64,000 nucleotides of DNA from Desulfosporosinus meridiei DSM 13257 (GCF_000231385.2 NC_018515.1:1554501-1618500); one strand, 5' to 3'. Counted from the stretch's first letter, positions 45,501 to 54,019 are shown. A program made the numbers and translations. The notes: generated from the sequence alone by a model not told the origin.

Positions 45501-46109
45501 ATGTTTAATCTGAAAAATAGTCTTTCATTTTTCTTATTTTTGGTGTTTCTGTTTTCATATTTGTCCAAACTATTACTTCTAAAAAAAAGGTATAGAATTG
45601 ACGCCAATGTCCTCAGTAAAGGCAGGAAGGATTCGCCCATAAGAGTGGTAGAAGCATTTGTTAAATTCACGACATTTCTTTGGGGTGTTGTTTGGTTGAT
45701 GCTTTCCTTATTCGAACCTCTAATTTCCCAGTGGAGTGTTCCTTTCGTTAGTAATAGTTATCTCAGCGGTTTAGGCCTTCTTATCAATACAGTAGGGTTA
45801 GGAATATTTCTTGTAGCGATGATTACCATGAAAACCTCCTGGCGGGTAGGTATTGATAAAAGTGTCAAAACCTCCCTGGTAACTGACGGGATCTATCAAT
45901 TTTCCAGAAATCCTGCCTTTGTTGGCTTTGACTTAATGTTTATGGGTCTTTTCCTTACTTACCCTAGTCTTCTAACCTTAGCACTAGCCCTCACCAATAG
46001 CTTGGCCATCCATTTATTAATCCTCCAGGAAGAAGTCCATCTCAAAGCAACTTTTCAGGAGGACTATTTAAAGTATTACAGAACTACTGGTCGCTATTTC
46101 ATCCTTTAA
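45501..46109 (+). CDS. Isoprenylcysteine methyltransferase/phospholipid methyltransferase-like membrane protein
   Basis: About 202 residues, five to six membrane helices, with the ICMT/PEMT C-terminal pattern LVTDGIYQFSRNPAFVGFD ... EEVHLKATFQEDYLKYYRTTGRY. ATG 45501 lies eight bases after AGGGGA; an upstream in-frame ATG at 45462 lacks a ribosome site. The methylated substrate is unknown. Close behind cadA, possibly read through. Confidence 0.82.
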   Translation: MFNLKNSLSFFLFLVFLFSYLSKLLLLKKRYRIDANVLSKGRKDSPIRVVEAFVKFTTFLWGVVWLMLSLFEPLISQWSVPFVSNSYLSGLGLLINTVGLGIFLVAMITMKTSWRVGIDKSVKTSLVTDGIYQFSRNPAFVGFDLMFMGLFLTYPSLLTLALALTNSLAIHLLILQEEVHLKATFQEDYLKYYRTTGRYFIL

Positions 46110-46205
46110 CGCCGGTGATCGATCGGATTTGATTACTATTTAAGAAGTTTCTCTTGAAGGATAGTTGTTTCTCGTCTATGATAAGAGTAGGGTCAGCTAT
46201 TAATA

Positions 46206-46703
46206 ATGAGTACACCAGCTGACATAGATAATAGAATGCTTAGGTTGAATCAGGGGGCTATCATGTTACATTTTTCATCATTAGGAAAAACGGCCTTACT
46301 GATTGCAATGGCCGAAGGATCTGAGACTGACGACTACGTTTCTCAGGCTCGATTAAAGGGCTTTGAGGTTGTTACGGGTAAGGTCGGTTCCATGGATGTC
46401 CAAAAAATTATTGCTGCAGTGGAAACGGCCGCCAAACGGGCGGGACTCACGGATGAGAGTTATCGTTCCCAGCATGCTCTTTATCACGCCATTCTTGATG
46501 CCTTGCAGGGTTTGGGTCGAGGGCCGCTTCAACTGGGGAATATTTTGCGCACAGTGGGACTTCGCTTTGCAGTGGTCAAAGGGCCGCGAACTCTGGAAGA
46601 TTCAGATGATCTTTGGATTGCTGTCAGCATGTATGGAATGATAGGTGCCCCGATTAAAGGACATGAACATGAGGTTTGTGGTTTAGGAATTAACCATCTC
46701 TAA
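46206..46703 (+). CDS. hutP: HutP, histidine-responsive RNA-binding antiterminator
   Basis: A 165-residue HutP. It is strongly similar to B. subtilis HutP: GKVGSMDVQKIIAAVETAAKRAG, SQHALYHAILDALQG, RTVGLRFAVVKG and YGMIGAPIKGHEHEV, including the histidines that bind L-histidine and metal. In Bacillus it binds UAG-rich hut RNA and prevents termination between hutP and hutH. Here a terminator and UAG motifs lie in the same place. The ribosome site is weak. Confidence 0.93.
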   Translation: MSTPADIDNRMLRLNQGAIMLHFSSLGKTALLIAMAEGSETDDYVSQARLKGFEVVTGKVGSMDVQKIIAAVETAAKRAGLTDESYRSQHALYHAILDALQGLGRGPLQLGNILRTVGLRFAVVKGPRTLEDSDDLWIAVSMYGMIGAPIKGHEHEVCGLGINHL

Positions 46704-46770
46704 AGATTTGAATTAATAAAGTGCATGTATTTTCGAAAGTTGCAATAAAATAGGGTATGCTCAGAGTTAT

Positions 46771-46826
46771 TAGATGTTAGAGGGCTAAGCTATAGACGAA
46801 AGTCTATGGCTTAATCCTCTTTTTTG
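46771..46826 (+). promoter_or_regulatory. hut leader terminator with HutP-type UAG motifs
   Basis: UAG triplets at 46771-46773 and 46778-46780, four bases apart, adjoin a terminator: TAAGC-type arm 46786-46797 pairs with 46802-46813 around a GAAA loop, extended by AGAGG/CCTCT (46779-46783, 46816-46820) and T-run 46820-46825. The second UAG is part of the stem base, so HutP binding should open the hairpin. Confidence 0.75.
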
Positions 46827-46859
46827 TACAATCCAGAAAGTATAAAACTTTGTTATTAT

Positions 46860-46960
46860 ACTATCTATGCATAAGGGCAACTAAGGCTGCCGCCGCGCCT
46901 GCGGCTGCAAGATCGTTAACTCGTGCGAAGACAGTGTCTGCGAGCGCCAGCCAAGTTTTC
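46860..46960 (+). other. GC-rich leader segment before hutH
   Basis: About 100 bases markedly richer in GC than the surroundings, with GCCGC/GCGGC and CTCG...AGACA/TGTCTGCGAG pairings (about 46888-46912 and 46920-46946). It lies between the hut terminator and the hutH ribosome site. It may fold as RNA or be an inserted repeat. Confidence 0.45.
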
Positions 46961-46985
46961 TTTACTCTAAAAGGAGGACAAAAAC

Positions 46986-48554
46986 ATGAGCGTAGTATTA
47001 GCAGAAAAGTCTAAAGTTACTTTGGATGGAGAAAACCTGACCTTAGAGCAAGTGGTTGCCGTGGCACGCTTTGGTGCTAAAGTAGAATTACACCCCTTAG
47101 CTAAGGAAAAAGTCGTAAAATCCAGAGAATACGTGGATCAATTAATTGCAGGTAATAAAACCGTCTATGGCATTACTACCGGTTTCGGCAAGTTTAGTGA
47201 TGTTTTTATTTCCAAAGAGGATGCCAAGACATTGCAACGTAACCTTATTATGAGTCATGCAACAGGTGTTGGAGAACCTCTAGCCTCGGAAGTAGTAAGA
47301 GGAATTTTACTGCTGCGGGCCAATGCTTTAGCCAAAGGATTTTCCGGGATTCGTCTCTCCACTCTTCAGACCTTAATTAATGTCTTAAATGCAGGAATCG
47401 TTCCTGTCGTCCCTGAGAAAGGATCCCTTGGGGCAAGTGGGGATTTGGCACCGTTGTCCCATATGGTTTTAGTTTTACTCGGTGAGGGAGAAGCCTTTTA
47501 TAAAGATCGTCGGATGAGTGGGCGGGATGCCTTGGCTCAAGCGGGTATAGAACCTGTGGTTTTGGAAGGCAAAGAAGGTTTAGCTCTGATTAACGGCACT
47601 CAGGTAATGACAGCCATAGCGGCTTTATCGGTCTGGGATGCTGAGATCTTATGTGAATCAGCAAATATTACCTCAGCTTTGACGCTGGAAGCCTTAGAAG
47701 GGATTTTGGCAGCCTTTGATCCCAAAATCCATGCCGTCCGTCCTCATACTGGGCAAATTGAGACAGCGAAAAAAATCCGCCAGCTTACAGAAGGTAGTAC
47801 TTTCCTTGCTGATGAACATCATCCCCGAGTGCAAGATGCCTATGCTCTGCGCTGCATTTCCCAAGTCCATGGTCCCTCGGGGGATGCGGTTGCCTACGTC
47901 AAAAAGGTTGTAGAAACAGAAATTAACTCCGCGACGGATAACCCTTTAATTTTCCCTGATCAAGATTCAGTACTGTCCGGGGGGAATTTCCATGGTCAGC
48001 CCATAGCCTTAGCTATGGATTTTCTGGGAATTGCCATGGCAGAGCTGGCTAATATTTCTGAACGGCGTTTAGAGCGCTTAGTTAATCCAAACCTAAGCGG
48101 GCTGCCGGCATTTCTGACCCCTAACGGTGGGTTGAATTCAGGCTTTATGATTGTGCAGTATTCTGCCGCGTCTTTGGTGTCGGAGAATAAGGTCTTAGCT
48201 CATCCGGCAAGTGTAGACTCCATCCCTTCCTCAGCTAATCAAGAAGACCATGTGAGTATGGGGACAATTGCCGCCCGCAAGGCCCGAAGTATCATTGAAA
48301 ACACAGGCCATGTTCTGGGAATGGAGCTATTAGCAGCCTGTCAAGGCTTGGATCTGAGATCCGGCAAAGAAAACCTAACTCTTGGCAAGGGAAGTGAGAG
48401 TGCTTATCGGCTGGTGCGTTCCAAGGTAGCTACCCTCAAAGAAGATCGGGTTATGTATATGGATATTAATCAGGCCAAAGAACTGGTGATATCCGGTAAA
48501 CTTGCTAATGCTGTCAAATTTGAATTGGATCGTAAGGGAATTCCACTAGCTTAA
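46986..48554 (+). CDS. hutH: Histidine ammonia-lyase
   Basis: Deaminates L-histidine to urocanate, first step of histidine use. 522 residues with the MIO-forming Ala-Ser-Gly at A150-S151-G152 (GSLGASGDLAPLSH), YGITTGFGKF, and QEDHVSMGT near residue 420. AAAGGAGG precedes the ATG. No hutU, hutI or hutG follows in the window. Confidence 0.96.
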   Translation: MSVVLAEKSKVTLDGENLTLEQVVAVARFGAKVELHPLAKEKVVKSREYVDQLIAGNKTVYGITTGFGKFSDVFISKEDAKTLQRNLIMSHATGVGEPLASEVVRGILLLRANALAKGFSGIRLSTLQTLINVLNAGIVPVVPEKGSLGASGDLAPLSHMVLVLLGEGEAFYKDRRMSGRDALAQAGIEPVVLEGKEGLALINGTQVMTAIAALSVWDAEILCESANITSALTLEALEGILAAFDPKIHAVRPHTGQIETAKKIRQLTEGSTFLADEHHPRVQDAYALRCISQVHGPSGDAVAYVKKVVETEINSATDNPLIFPDQDSVLSGGNFHGQPIALAMDFLGIAMAELANISERRLERLVNPNLSGLPAFLTPNGGLNSGFMIVQYSAASLVSENKVLAHPASVDSIPSSANQEDHVSMGTIAARKARSIIENTGHVLGMELLAACQGLDLRSGKENLTLGKGSESAYRLVRSKVATLKEDRVMYMDINQAKELVISGKLANAVKFELDRKGIPLA

Positions 48555-48574
48555 AATAGCTTCTGAGAAAATAT

Positions 48575-48615
48575 CAGGCACCTGCTTCAATTGCTGAAGT
48601 GGGTGTCTGATTATT
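48575..48615 (+). terminator. Terminator after hutH
   Basis: Fifteen continuous pairs with three G-U (48575-48589 with 48595-48609), 5-base loop, then a T-rich tail. Confidence 0.8.
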
Positions 48616-48624
48616 TGTTAACGG

Positions 48625-48670
48625 TGAGCTATCATTTGAACTGAACCCAGTCAGTTCAAATGATGGCTCA
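48625..48670. repeat. Large near-perfect inverted repeat between hutH and csoR
   Basis: Twenty-base arms (48625-48644 and 48651-48670) around a 6-base loop ACCCAG with a single G-U pair. No T-run follows, so it is not a typical terminator. Confidence 0.7.
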
Positions 48671-48724
48671 GGATAGCAGAGGACTATTTAGGAATACTAA
48701 GGGATAATTGTTAAACAGTAAGAC

Positions 48725-48753
48725 TTGACATAAGGGGTAGGGGGGTATACTAT
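48725..48753 (+). promoter_or_regulatory. csoR-copA promoter with CsoR-type operator
   Basis: -35 TTGACA (48725-48730), 17-bp spacer, -10 TACTAT (48748-48753). The spacer is the G-rich TAAGGGGTAGGGGGGTA, which matches the GGGGGTAT half of known CsoR operators. Copper-free CsoR would block this promoter. Confidence 0.72.
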
Positions 48754-48773
48754 ATTGATTAGAGGTGATTTAC

Positions 48774-49118
48774 ATGGATTTTGATGACAAGCAGACCCAG
48801 ACCTGTTCAGTTTGCGGTGGTGATTCACAAGGACAAGGAGAGCGGAGGAGTCATCATGATGATAAGACAATTAAAGAACTTGTAACGCGAATGAACCGCA
48901 TCGAAGGGCAAATTCGCGGCATTAAAGGGATGATAGAGCGTCACGTTTATTGTGATGATATCTTAAATCAAATTTCCTCAGCTCAATCTGCTCTTGATGG
49001 AGCCTCTCGATTGCTTCTGGAAAAGCATATGAAATCATGTGTCAAAGAAAGACTGCAAGGGAATGATGATCAAGTTGTTGATGAAGTCCTAAAGACCATC
49101 TTTCGCATGATGCGTTAG
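48774..49118 (+). CDS. csoR: CsoR-family copper-sensing repressor
   Basis: A 114-residue four-helix metal-sensing repressor (DUF156). The Cu(I) ligands C60 (HVYCDDIL), H85 and C89 (EKHMKSC) are present. An additional CSVCGGD at C11/C14 near the N-terminus is not part of the core. ATG 48774 lies six bases after AGAGGTG. First gene of a copper operon with copA and probably copZ. Confidence 0.92.
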   Translation: MDFDDKQTQTCSVCGGDSQGQGERRSHHDDKTIKELVTRMNRIEGQIRGIKGMIERHVYCDDILNQISSAQSALDGASRLLLEKHMKSCVKERLQGNDDQVVDEVLKTIFRMMR

Positions 49119-49143
49119 TAGTGACTATGTTTGGGGGATATAA

Positions 49144-51891
49144 ATGATGGAACAAGCAAACCGCGAAGGTAAAGAGATTAAGATATATGGCATGAGCTGT
49201 CAGCATTGTGTCAACCATGTCACCAAGATTCTGGAGAAATTCCCAAGTGTGGAACAGGTTCAGGTATCTTTAGCTGATTCCAAGGCCACTTTTACCTGGG
49301 AACCCAGTCAGGTCAACCTAGAGGATGTTCAAAAGGAGATTGAGGAAGGCGGTTATTCCTTAGAACCCCTTGCAGTTGAACTTGAACCGGAAGACCCAGA
49401 CGATTTAGAGCAGATAAAGCCAGGCAACTCTGCGAGGGATGATGAACACAAGGAGTCTGTGGAGACTAAGGGTGAGTCTTCGATTATAGATCCAAAGCTG
49501 CAGTTTAGAATAACGGGCATGACTTGTGCGAATTGTGCTTTAACTATTGAAAAGGGTCTGCGGAATTTACCAGGGGTAAAATCAGCAGCTGTCAATTTTG
49601 CCTCGGAAAAGCTCACTGTAGAAGCGGATCCTAAGGTGTTTAAAGACGAGGATCTTTTGGCCAAGATCAAAGATCTGGGGTATAGTGCTCAAAGTGCAGA
49701 TGAAGGGAAACAACAATTTAAAGTAAGTGGTATGACCTGTGCCAACTGCGCCTTGGCAATCGAAAAAAAACTCAAGGGTACCAGTGGTGTTTACAGTGTG
49801 GCTGTCAACTTGGCAAGTGAAACAGTGACGGTAGAGTTCGATTCCAGTGCAGTAACTTTGCAAGAAATTTTTGCCCAGGTAAGAGATGCTGGATATACGC
49901 CTATTGAGAATCCGGATGAGAATCAAGATGATCGCACTGCCCTCAGGCAGCGTAATTGGCTCTTTTTCAGTGCAATCCTTTCCCTGCCCATTATGCCCCT
50001 CATGTTTTTGCCAATGTCCAGACCAATCATGTATACCATGCTCATCTTGGCGACAATAGTTCAGTTTACTGCCGGTTGGACATTTTATCGGGGAGCATAC
50101 CATGCCTTAAAGAATCGCTCAGCTAATATGGATGTCTTGGTGGCGCTTGGGATTACTGCTGCCTACGGATATAGTTTGATGACCACCATTCATATGTTTA
50201 TCCCGGCTGTTTTTTTCGAAGGCCCCAACTTTTTTGATACTTCGGCTTTGTTAATTACTTTTGTTCGCTTTGGAAAGTATCTTGAAGCGAAAGCTAAGGG
50301 CAGGGCAGGGCAGGCTCTGAAGAAACTTCTGGAGCTCCAGGCAGATAAAGCCCATTTATGGGTGGATGGCGTGGTTAAAGAAGTGTCGGCTTCGGATTTA
50401 AAAATCGGGGATATCACATTAGTGAAATCCGGAGAAAGAATACCCCTTGATGGTGAAATAATTGAGGGCCAAGCAAGTATTGATGAGTCAATGCTGACCG
50501 GGGAATCTATTCCCATTGACAAAAGTGTTGGAGACCAAGTGATTGGGGCAACAATTAATCGTTCGGGAAGTATTAAAGTTAGAACCACTAAAACAGGTAA
50601 AGACACGGTTCTTTCCGGAATTATTAGAATGGTAGAAGATGCCCAAGGGGTTAAGCCACCGATTCAGAGGCTGGCGGATGTTATTTCAAACTACTTTGTC
50701 CCGACTGTGGTTGGCTTATCACTCCTTACCTTTGTTATTTGGTATGTGATTTTCCAGAGTACCTTTGTCTTTGCCTTTACCGCTGCCATAGCTGTCTTAG
50801 TTATTGCTTGCCCCTGCGCTTTAGGTCTGGCAACTCCTACAGCTATTATGGTTGGAAGCGGAGTAGGATTAAATCGAGGTATCTTGTTCAAAACAGCGGC
50901 AGTTCTCGAAGGAATCGCCAAGCTGCAGGCTATTGGTTTTGATAAAACGGGAACCTTAACTAAGGGTACTCCGGAAGTAACGGATATTGTGGCCTATGGG
51001 GATTTTACAGAGAAAGATATTCTTAGGATTGCAGCTGCCGGTGAAAATCCTTCCATTCATCCCTTGGCTCAGGCGGTTGTGGCCAAGAGTAAGCTTGAGG
51101 AACTGAAAATTGAAAATGTCGAGAACTATCGGGAAGAGGCAGGCTATGGAGTAACTTGTTCATACCAAGGGAAAACCTTATTGATTGGGAATATTAAATT
51201 GATGGATTTACAAGGTGTGGATATTGGCGAATCGGAGCAAGACTTTAGGCGTCTGGCGGAATCCGGCCGAACCACAAGCTTTATTGCCCTTGATGGTAAA
51301 GTTATAGGTCTTATAGCTTTGGCCGATGTCATTAAAGAAAGCACTATTGAAGCTATTAAGCGTTTGCACAACTTAGGTTTAAAGACCTTTATGATTACCG
51401 GTGACAATAAAAAAGTGGCTAACGTGGTTGGTGAACAGGTGGGGATCGATGAAGTTATTGCTGAAATTTTGCCCCAAGATAAGATTAGTATTATTAAGAA
51501 ATATCAGGATCAGGGTTATAAAGTGGCCATGGTGGGGGATGGGATTAATGACGCTCCAGCCCTTGCTCAAGCCGATATCGGAATTGCCATTGGCTCTGGA
51601 ACTGATGTTGCCAAGGAAACTGGGGATGTAGTCTTAGTCCGCAATGACCTGCTGGATGTGGAGAGAGCAATTCGTTTAGGGCGAAAAACTCTGGGCAAGA
51701 TAAAGCAAAACCTTTTCTGGGCTTTAATCTACAATGTCATCGGGATTCCCATTGCCGCAGGTGTCCTTTATCCGATTACCGGTGAGCTTCTGCCACCTGA
51801 ATGGGCTGGACTGGCAATGGCCTTTTCCTCGGTTTCAGTAGTGACAAGTTCTATTCTTTTAAGACGATTTGATCGTCAACTTGAGGGTTAG
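49144..51891 (+). CDS. copA: Copper-exporting P-type ATPase with three HMA domains
   Basis: A 915-residue P1B-ATPase. Three N-terminal heavy-metal-associated domains (GMSCQHCVNH about 16, GMTCANCALTIE about 130, GMTCANCALAIE about 198), then the pump: CPCALGLATPTA metal site, FDKTGTLTKG phosphorylation site, HPLAQAV, MVGDGINDAPALAQAD hinge. The CPC-type site with csoR upstream and copZ downstream indicates Cu(I) export. Two HMA domains are usual; the first one here is more divergent and separated by an acidic linker. Confidence 0.95.
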   Translation: MMEQANREGKEIKIYGMSCQHCVNHVTKILEKFPSVEQVQVSLADSKATFTWEPSQVNLEDVQKEIEEGGYSLEPLAVELEPEDPDDLEQIKPGNSARDDEHKESVETKGESSIIDPKLQFRITGMTCANCALTIEKGLRNLPGVKSAAVNFASEKLTVEADPKVFKDEDLLAKIKDLGYSAQSADEGKQQFKVSGMTCANCALAIEKKLKGTSGVYSVAVNLASETVTVEFDSSAVTLQEIFAQVRDAGYTPIENPDENQDDRTALRQRNWLFFSAILSLPIMPLMFLPMSRPIMYTMLILATIVQFTAGWTFYRGAYHALKNRSANMDVLVALGITAAYGYSLMTTIHMFIPAVFFEGPNFFDTSALLITFVRFGKYLEAKAKGRAGQALKKLLELQADKAHLWVDGVVKEVSASDLKIGDITLVKSGERIPLDGEIIEGQASIDESMLTGESIPIDKSVGDQVIGATINRSGSIKVRTTKTGKDTVLSGIIRMVEDAQGVKPPIQRLADVISNYFVPTVVGLSLLTFVIWYVIFQSTFVFAFTAAIAVLVIACPCALGLATPTAIMVGSGVGLNRGILFKTAAVLEGIAKLQAIGFDKTGTLTKGTPEVTDIVAYGDFTEKDILRIAAAGENPSIHPLAQAVVAKSKLEELKIENVENYREEAGYGVTCSYQGKTLLIGNIKLMDLQGVDIGESEQDFRRLAESGRTTSFIALDGKVIGLIALADVIKESTIEAIKRLHNLGLKTFMITGDNKKVANVVGEQVGIDEVIAEILPQDKISIIKKYQDQGYKVAMVGDGINDAPALAQADIGIAIGSGTDVAKETGDVVLVRNDLLDVERAIRLGRKTLGKIKQNLFWALIYNVIGIPIAAGVLYPITGELLPPEWAGLAMAFSSVSVVTSSILLRRFDRQLEG

Positions 51892-51895
51892 ACTA

Positions 51896-52020
51896 CCAGC
51901 CGTAAGACTCCATTGTCTATAAGTACGAAAGCATCTATTGACGAAACCCGGGTGAGGGTTTCGAGAACAACTTTAGCGGTGAGGATGAGATAACGGCTGC
52001 TACGTCCCTAGATAAGTTCT
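51896..52020 (+). ncRNA. Conserved two-copy element, copy B (putative structured RNA)
   Basis: Matches the element at 17944-18060 over most of its length. Here the core CGAAACCC-GGGTGA-GGGTTTCG is an eight-pair hairpin, and GCCGT at 51899 can pair with ACGGC at about 51992, closing the element. It lies between copA and copZ on their strand. The family is unrecognised; a DNA repeat is possible. Confidence 0.55.
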
Positions 52021-52152
52021 TCTAAGCTTTAGCTGGAGTAAGTATTCCTCTTAGGCAAACTCTATCTGAGGCTAAGAATTGCTTGATTAAAGTTAGATTT
52101 CATCTGAGCTCTGACTTTGATCTCTGACTTCTGAATAAGCGAGGTGATAAGG

Positions 52153-52353
52153 ATGAGTCAAACTATTCTAAAGGTTGAAGGGATGACCTGCAACCACTGT
52201 AAAATGAGAGCAGAAAAAGCTTTACAGGCAGTGAGTGGTGTAGAAAGCGTAAAAGTTGATCTTGCGGCTAAGGAAGCGGTTGTAACTGGTGAGGCTAAGC
52301 GCGAGAATTTGGTTAAAGCAATCGTAGATGCTGGGTATACTGTCGTTGAATAA
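52153..52353 (+). CDS. copZ: Copper chaperone CopZ
   Basis: A 66-residue HMA protein with the Cu-binding GMTCNHCKMRAEKAL motif near residue 10 and IVDAGYTVV at the end. It hands Cu(I) to CopA and CsoR in related systems. ATG 52153 lies six bases after GAGGTG. Placed 260 bases after copA with copy B of the repeat element between. Confidence 0.93.
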   Translation: MSQTILKVEGMTCNHCKMRAEKALQAVSGVESVKVDLAAKEAVVTGEAKRENLVKAIVDAGYTVVE

Positions 52354-52357
52354 GGTG

Positions 52358-52386
52358 AAAGGGGCCGTTAAGCGGCCCCTTTAGTA
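52358..52386 (+). terminator. Terminator after copZ
   Basis: Perfect 10-bp stem AAAGGGGCCG/CGGCCCCTTT (52358-52367, 52373-52382), 5-base loop. Confidence 0.88.
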
Positions 52387-52500
52387 TTGCTTTACAAAAT
52401 CCAAAAAAATTGAAGAATAGCTGATTCCTTAACTTCGGAAATTATTATCTCGGATGAATACCTTATCTTTGGATAAACTATTTACTGAGGTGATGAAAAA

Positions 52501-52698
52501 ATGCCCAGAAATGATGGCAACAAGTATAAGAATGAGGAATTAAAGAAGATTGAATTAACTCTCCGCAACATTCATAAGAATGAAGAGTTTCTATTAGAGA
52601 ATGCTGAAGAGTTAAGTGCTCATCAAATTAAAGATGTAAAAGAGCACTTGGCTTCAAAGAAAAAATTCCTTGAGGAAACAGATGGAACGATTAAATAG
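52501..52698 (+). CDS. Small charged helical protein
   Basis: A 65-residue, highly charged, probably all-helical protein (Lys/Glu-rich, no Cys). GAGGTGATGAAAA precedes the ATG. Own terminator follows. No family recognised; in spore formers such short Lys/Glu proteins are often sporulation-linked, which is a guess. Confidence 0.65.
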   Translation: MPRNDGNKYKNEELKKIELTLRNIHKNEEFLLENAEELSAHQIKDVKEHLASKKKFLEETDGTIK

Positions 52699-52720
52699 GA
52701 GCTTTAAAGCTCCTTTTATA
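52697..52720 (+). terminator. Terminator after small helical gene
   Basis: Palindrome AGGAGCTTT/AAAGCTCCT (52697-52705, 52706-52714) followed by TTTTATATTT; it overlaps the stop. Confidence 0.8.
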
Positions 52721-52837
52721 TTTAATCAGGTTTAATTGCTAAGCTATTAGTTTGGTATGTGAAAGATAGTATGAGTATGTGAAAGTTTTGAAAGAATTTT
52801 TTGCCCTTATAAGCTAATACTAGGCATAAAAAATAGT

Positions 52838-52865
52838 AAGAAGGATATCTTTCGATATCCTTCTT
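52838..52865 (-). terminator. Terminator of SASP gene
   Basis: Perfect 12-bp stem (52838-52849, 52854-52865), 4-base loop. Confidence 0.85.
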
Positions 52866-52888
52866 AAGTCTAACAACATTGTTTGAAG

Positions 52889-53095
52889 TTAGATTTTGCT
52901 TCCGCCTTTAAGATGTTCCTCAGCAAACTGAATCATACGTTTGGTCATCATACCGCCGACAGAACCGTTTTCGCGGCTGGTACGGTCACCGCCTAATTGA
53001 AGGCCCATTTCATTTGCCACTTCATATTTGAATTGATCCAATTGTTGTGAAGCGCCCTTAGCTGCTGGTTGATTACTGTTTCTTTCTCCTGCCAT
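52889..53095 (-). CDS. Alpha/beta-type small acid-soluble spore protein
   Basis: A 68-residue SASP that coats spore DNA and steers UV damage to spore photoproduct. FKYEVANEMG with the GPR protease site and DRTSRENGSVGGMMTKRMIQFAE are the two conserved blocks. Strong AGGAGG site. It complements the spore photoproduct lyase at 24110. Confidence 0.95.
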   Translation of the reverse strand: MAGERNSNQPAAKGASQQLDQFKYEVANEMGLQLGGDRTSRENGSVGGMMTKRMIQFAEEHLKGGSKI

Positions 53096-53296
53096 GATAG
53101 GTACCCTCCTTTAAAATTGTGTGTTGTATTTGTGTACTGGAACATTCTTATTATGGTTTTTAATCGATTTTATTACTCAGGTAATTATTTCTACAATATA
53201 GAAGGCTTTCCTTTTGGTTCGGGAGCCGGATTGTTATTGATTTTATAGATCGTAAGGTTTAGAATTAAATTACTTAGACTTAGGGGAGGCTTTCAG

Positions 53297-53947
53297 ATGT
53301 TTTTAAAGATGAAGGAACCGGTAAACACCTGGACACATTTTGTATTGTTTATGGCTGCAATCGTGGGACTGGTGTTTCTTATTATCCTAAGTAAAAATAA
53401 TATCTCAAAGCTCATTACAATGACGGTATATGGAGTTAGTATGATCTTGCTTTATGGTGCCAGCTCACTTTACCATTGGGTAAGAACAACTCCTCAGAAA
53501 GAACTTCTCCTTAAAAAGGTGGATCATATAGCGATTTATTTATTAATTGCCGGTTCCTATACACCAGTATTTTATTATGGTTTGGAAGGGGCATGGCGTT
53601 GGGCGATGCTAAGTGTGGTTTGGGCTCTGGCGTTCATAGGGATGCTATTGAAAATTTGGTTTATTCATGCTCCTCGCTATGTATCTTCAGCTTTTTATGT
53701 GTCACTGGGCTGGATAGCTTTAATTCCTTTCCTGCAGCTTGTTAAGAATCTGCCTATGGGTGCAATTATTCTCATGGCGGTCGGTGGTGTCACCTATACC
53801 GTTGGGGCCATTATATATGCAACTAAGATTTTTGATTTCTTTCCGAAACGTTTCGGTTTCCATGAGATATTTCATATATTCATTGGGGCGGGAAGTATTG
53901 TTCATTACATAATGATTTTGATCTATATTATGCCTATGGCTGAGTAG
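53297..53947 (+). CDS. Hemolysin III / PAQR-family membrane protein
   Basis: A 216-residue seven-span membrane protein. NTWTHFVLF, SSLYHWVRTTP, KKVDHIAIYLLIAGSYTPV and EIFHIFIGAGSIVHYIM hold the conserved His/Asp/Ser residues of the YplQ/hemolysin III family, which is of uncertain function. ATG follows GGGGAGG. Ended by a 22-bp terminator. Confidence 0.92.
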   Translation: MFLKMKEPVNTWTHFVLFMAAIVGLVFLIILSKNNISKLITMTVYGVSMILLYGASSLYHWVRTTPQKELLLKKVDHIAIYLLIAGSYTPVFYYGLEGAWRWAMLSVVWALAFIGMLLKIWFIHAPRYVSSAFYVSLGWIALIPFLQLVKNLPMGAIILMAVGGVTYTVGAIIYATKIFDFFPKRFGFHEIFHIFIGAGSIVHYIMILIYIMPMAE

Positions 53948-53964
53948 CTTAGGGTATGAACATT

Positions 53965-54016
53965 AAAAGGGTTGTCACATAATGAAAACATTCATTATGT
54001 GACAACCCTTTTAATA
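53965..54016. terminator. Very strong bidirectional terminator
   Basis: Perfect 22-bp stem (53965-53986, 53991-54012), 4-base loop, A and T runs at the ends; between convergent genes. Confidence 0.93.
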
Positions 54017-54019
54017 ATA

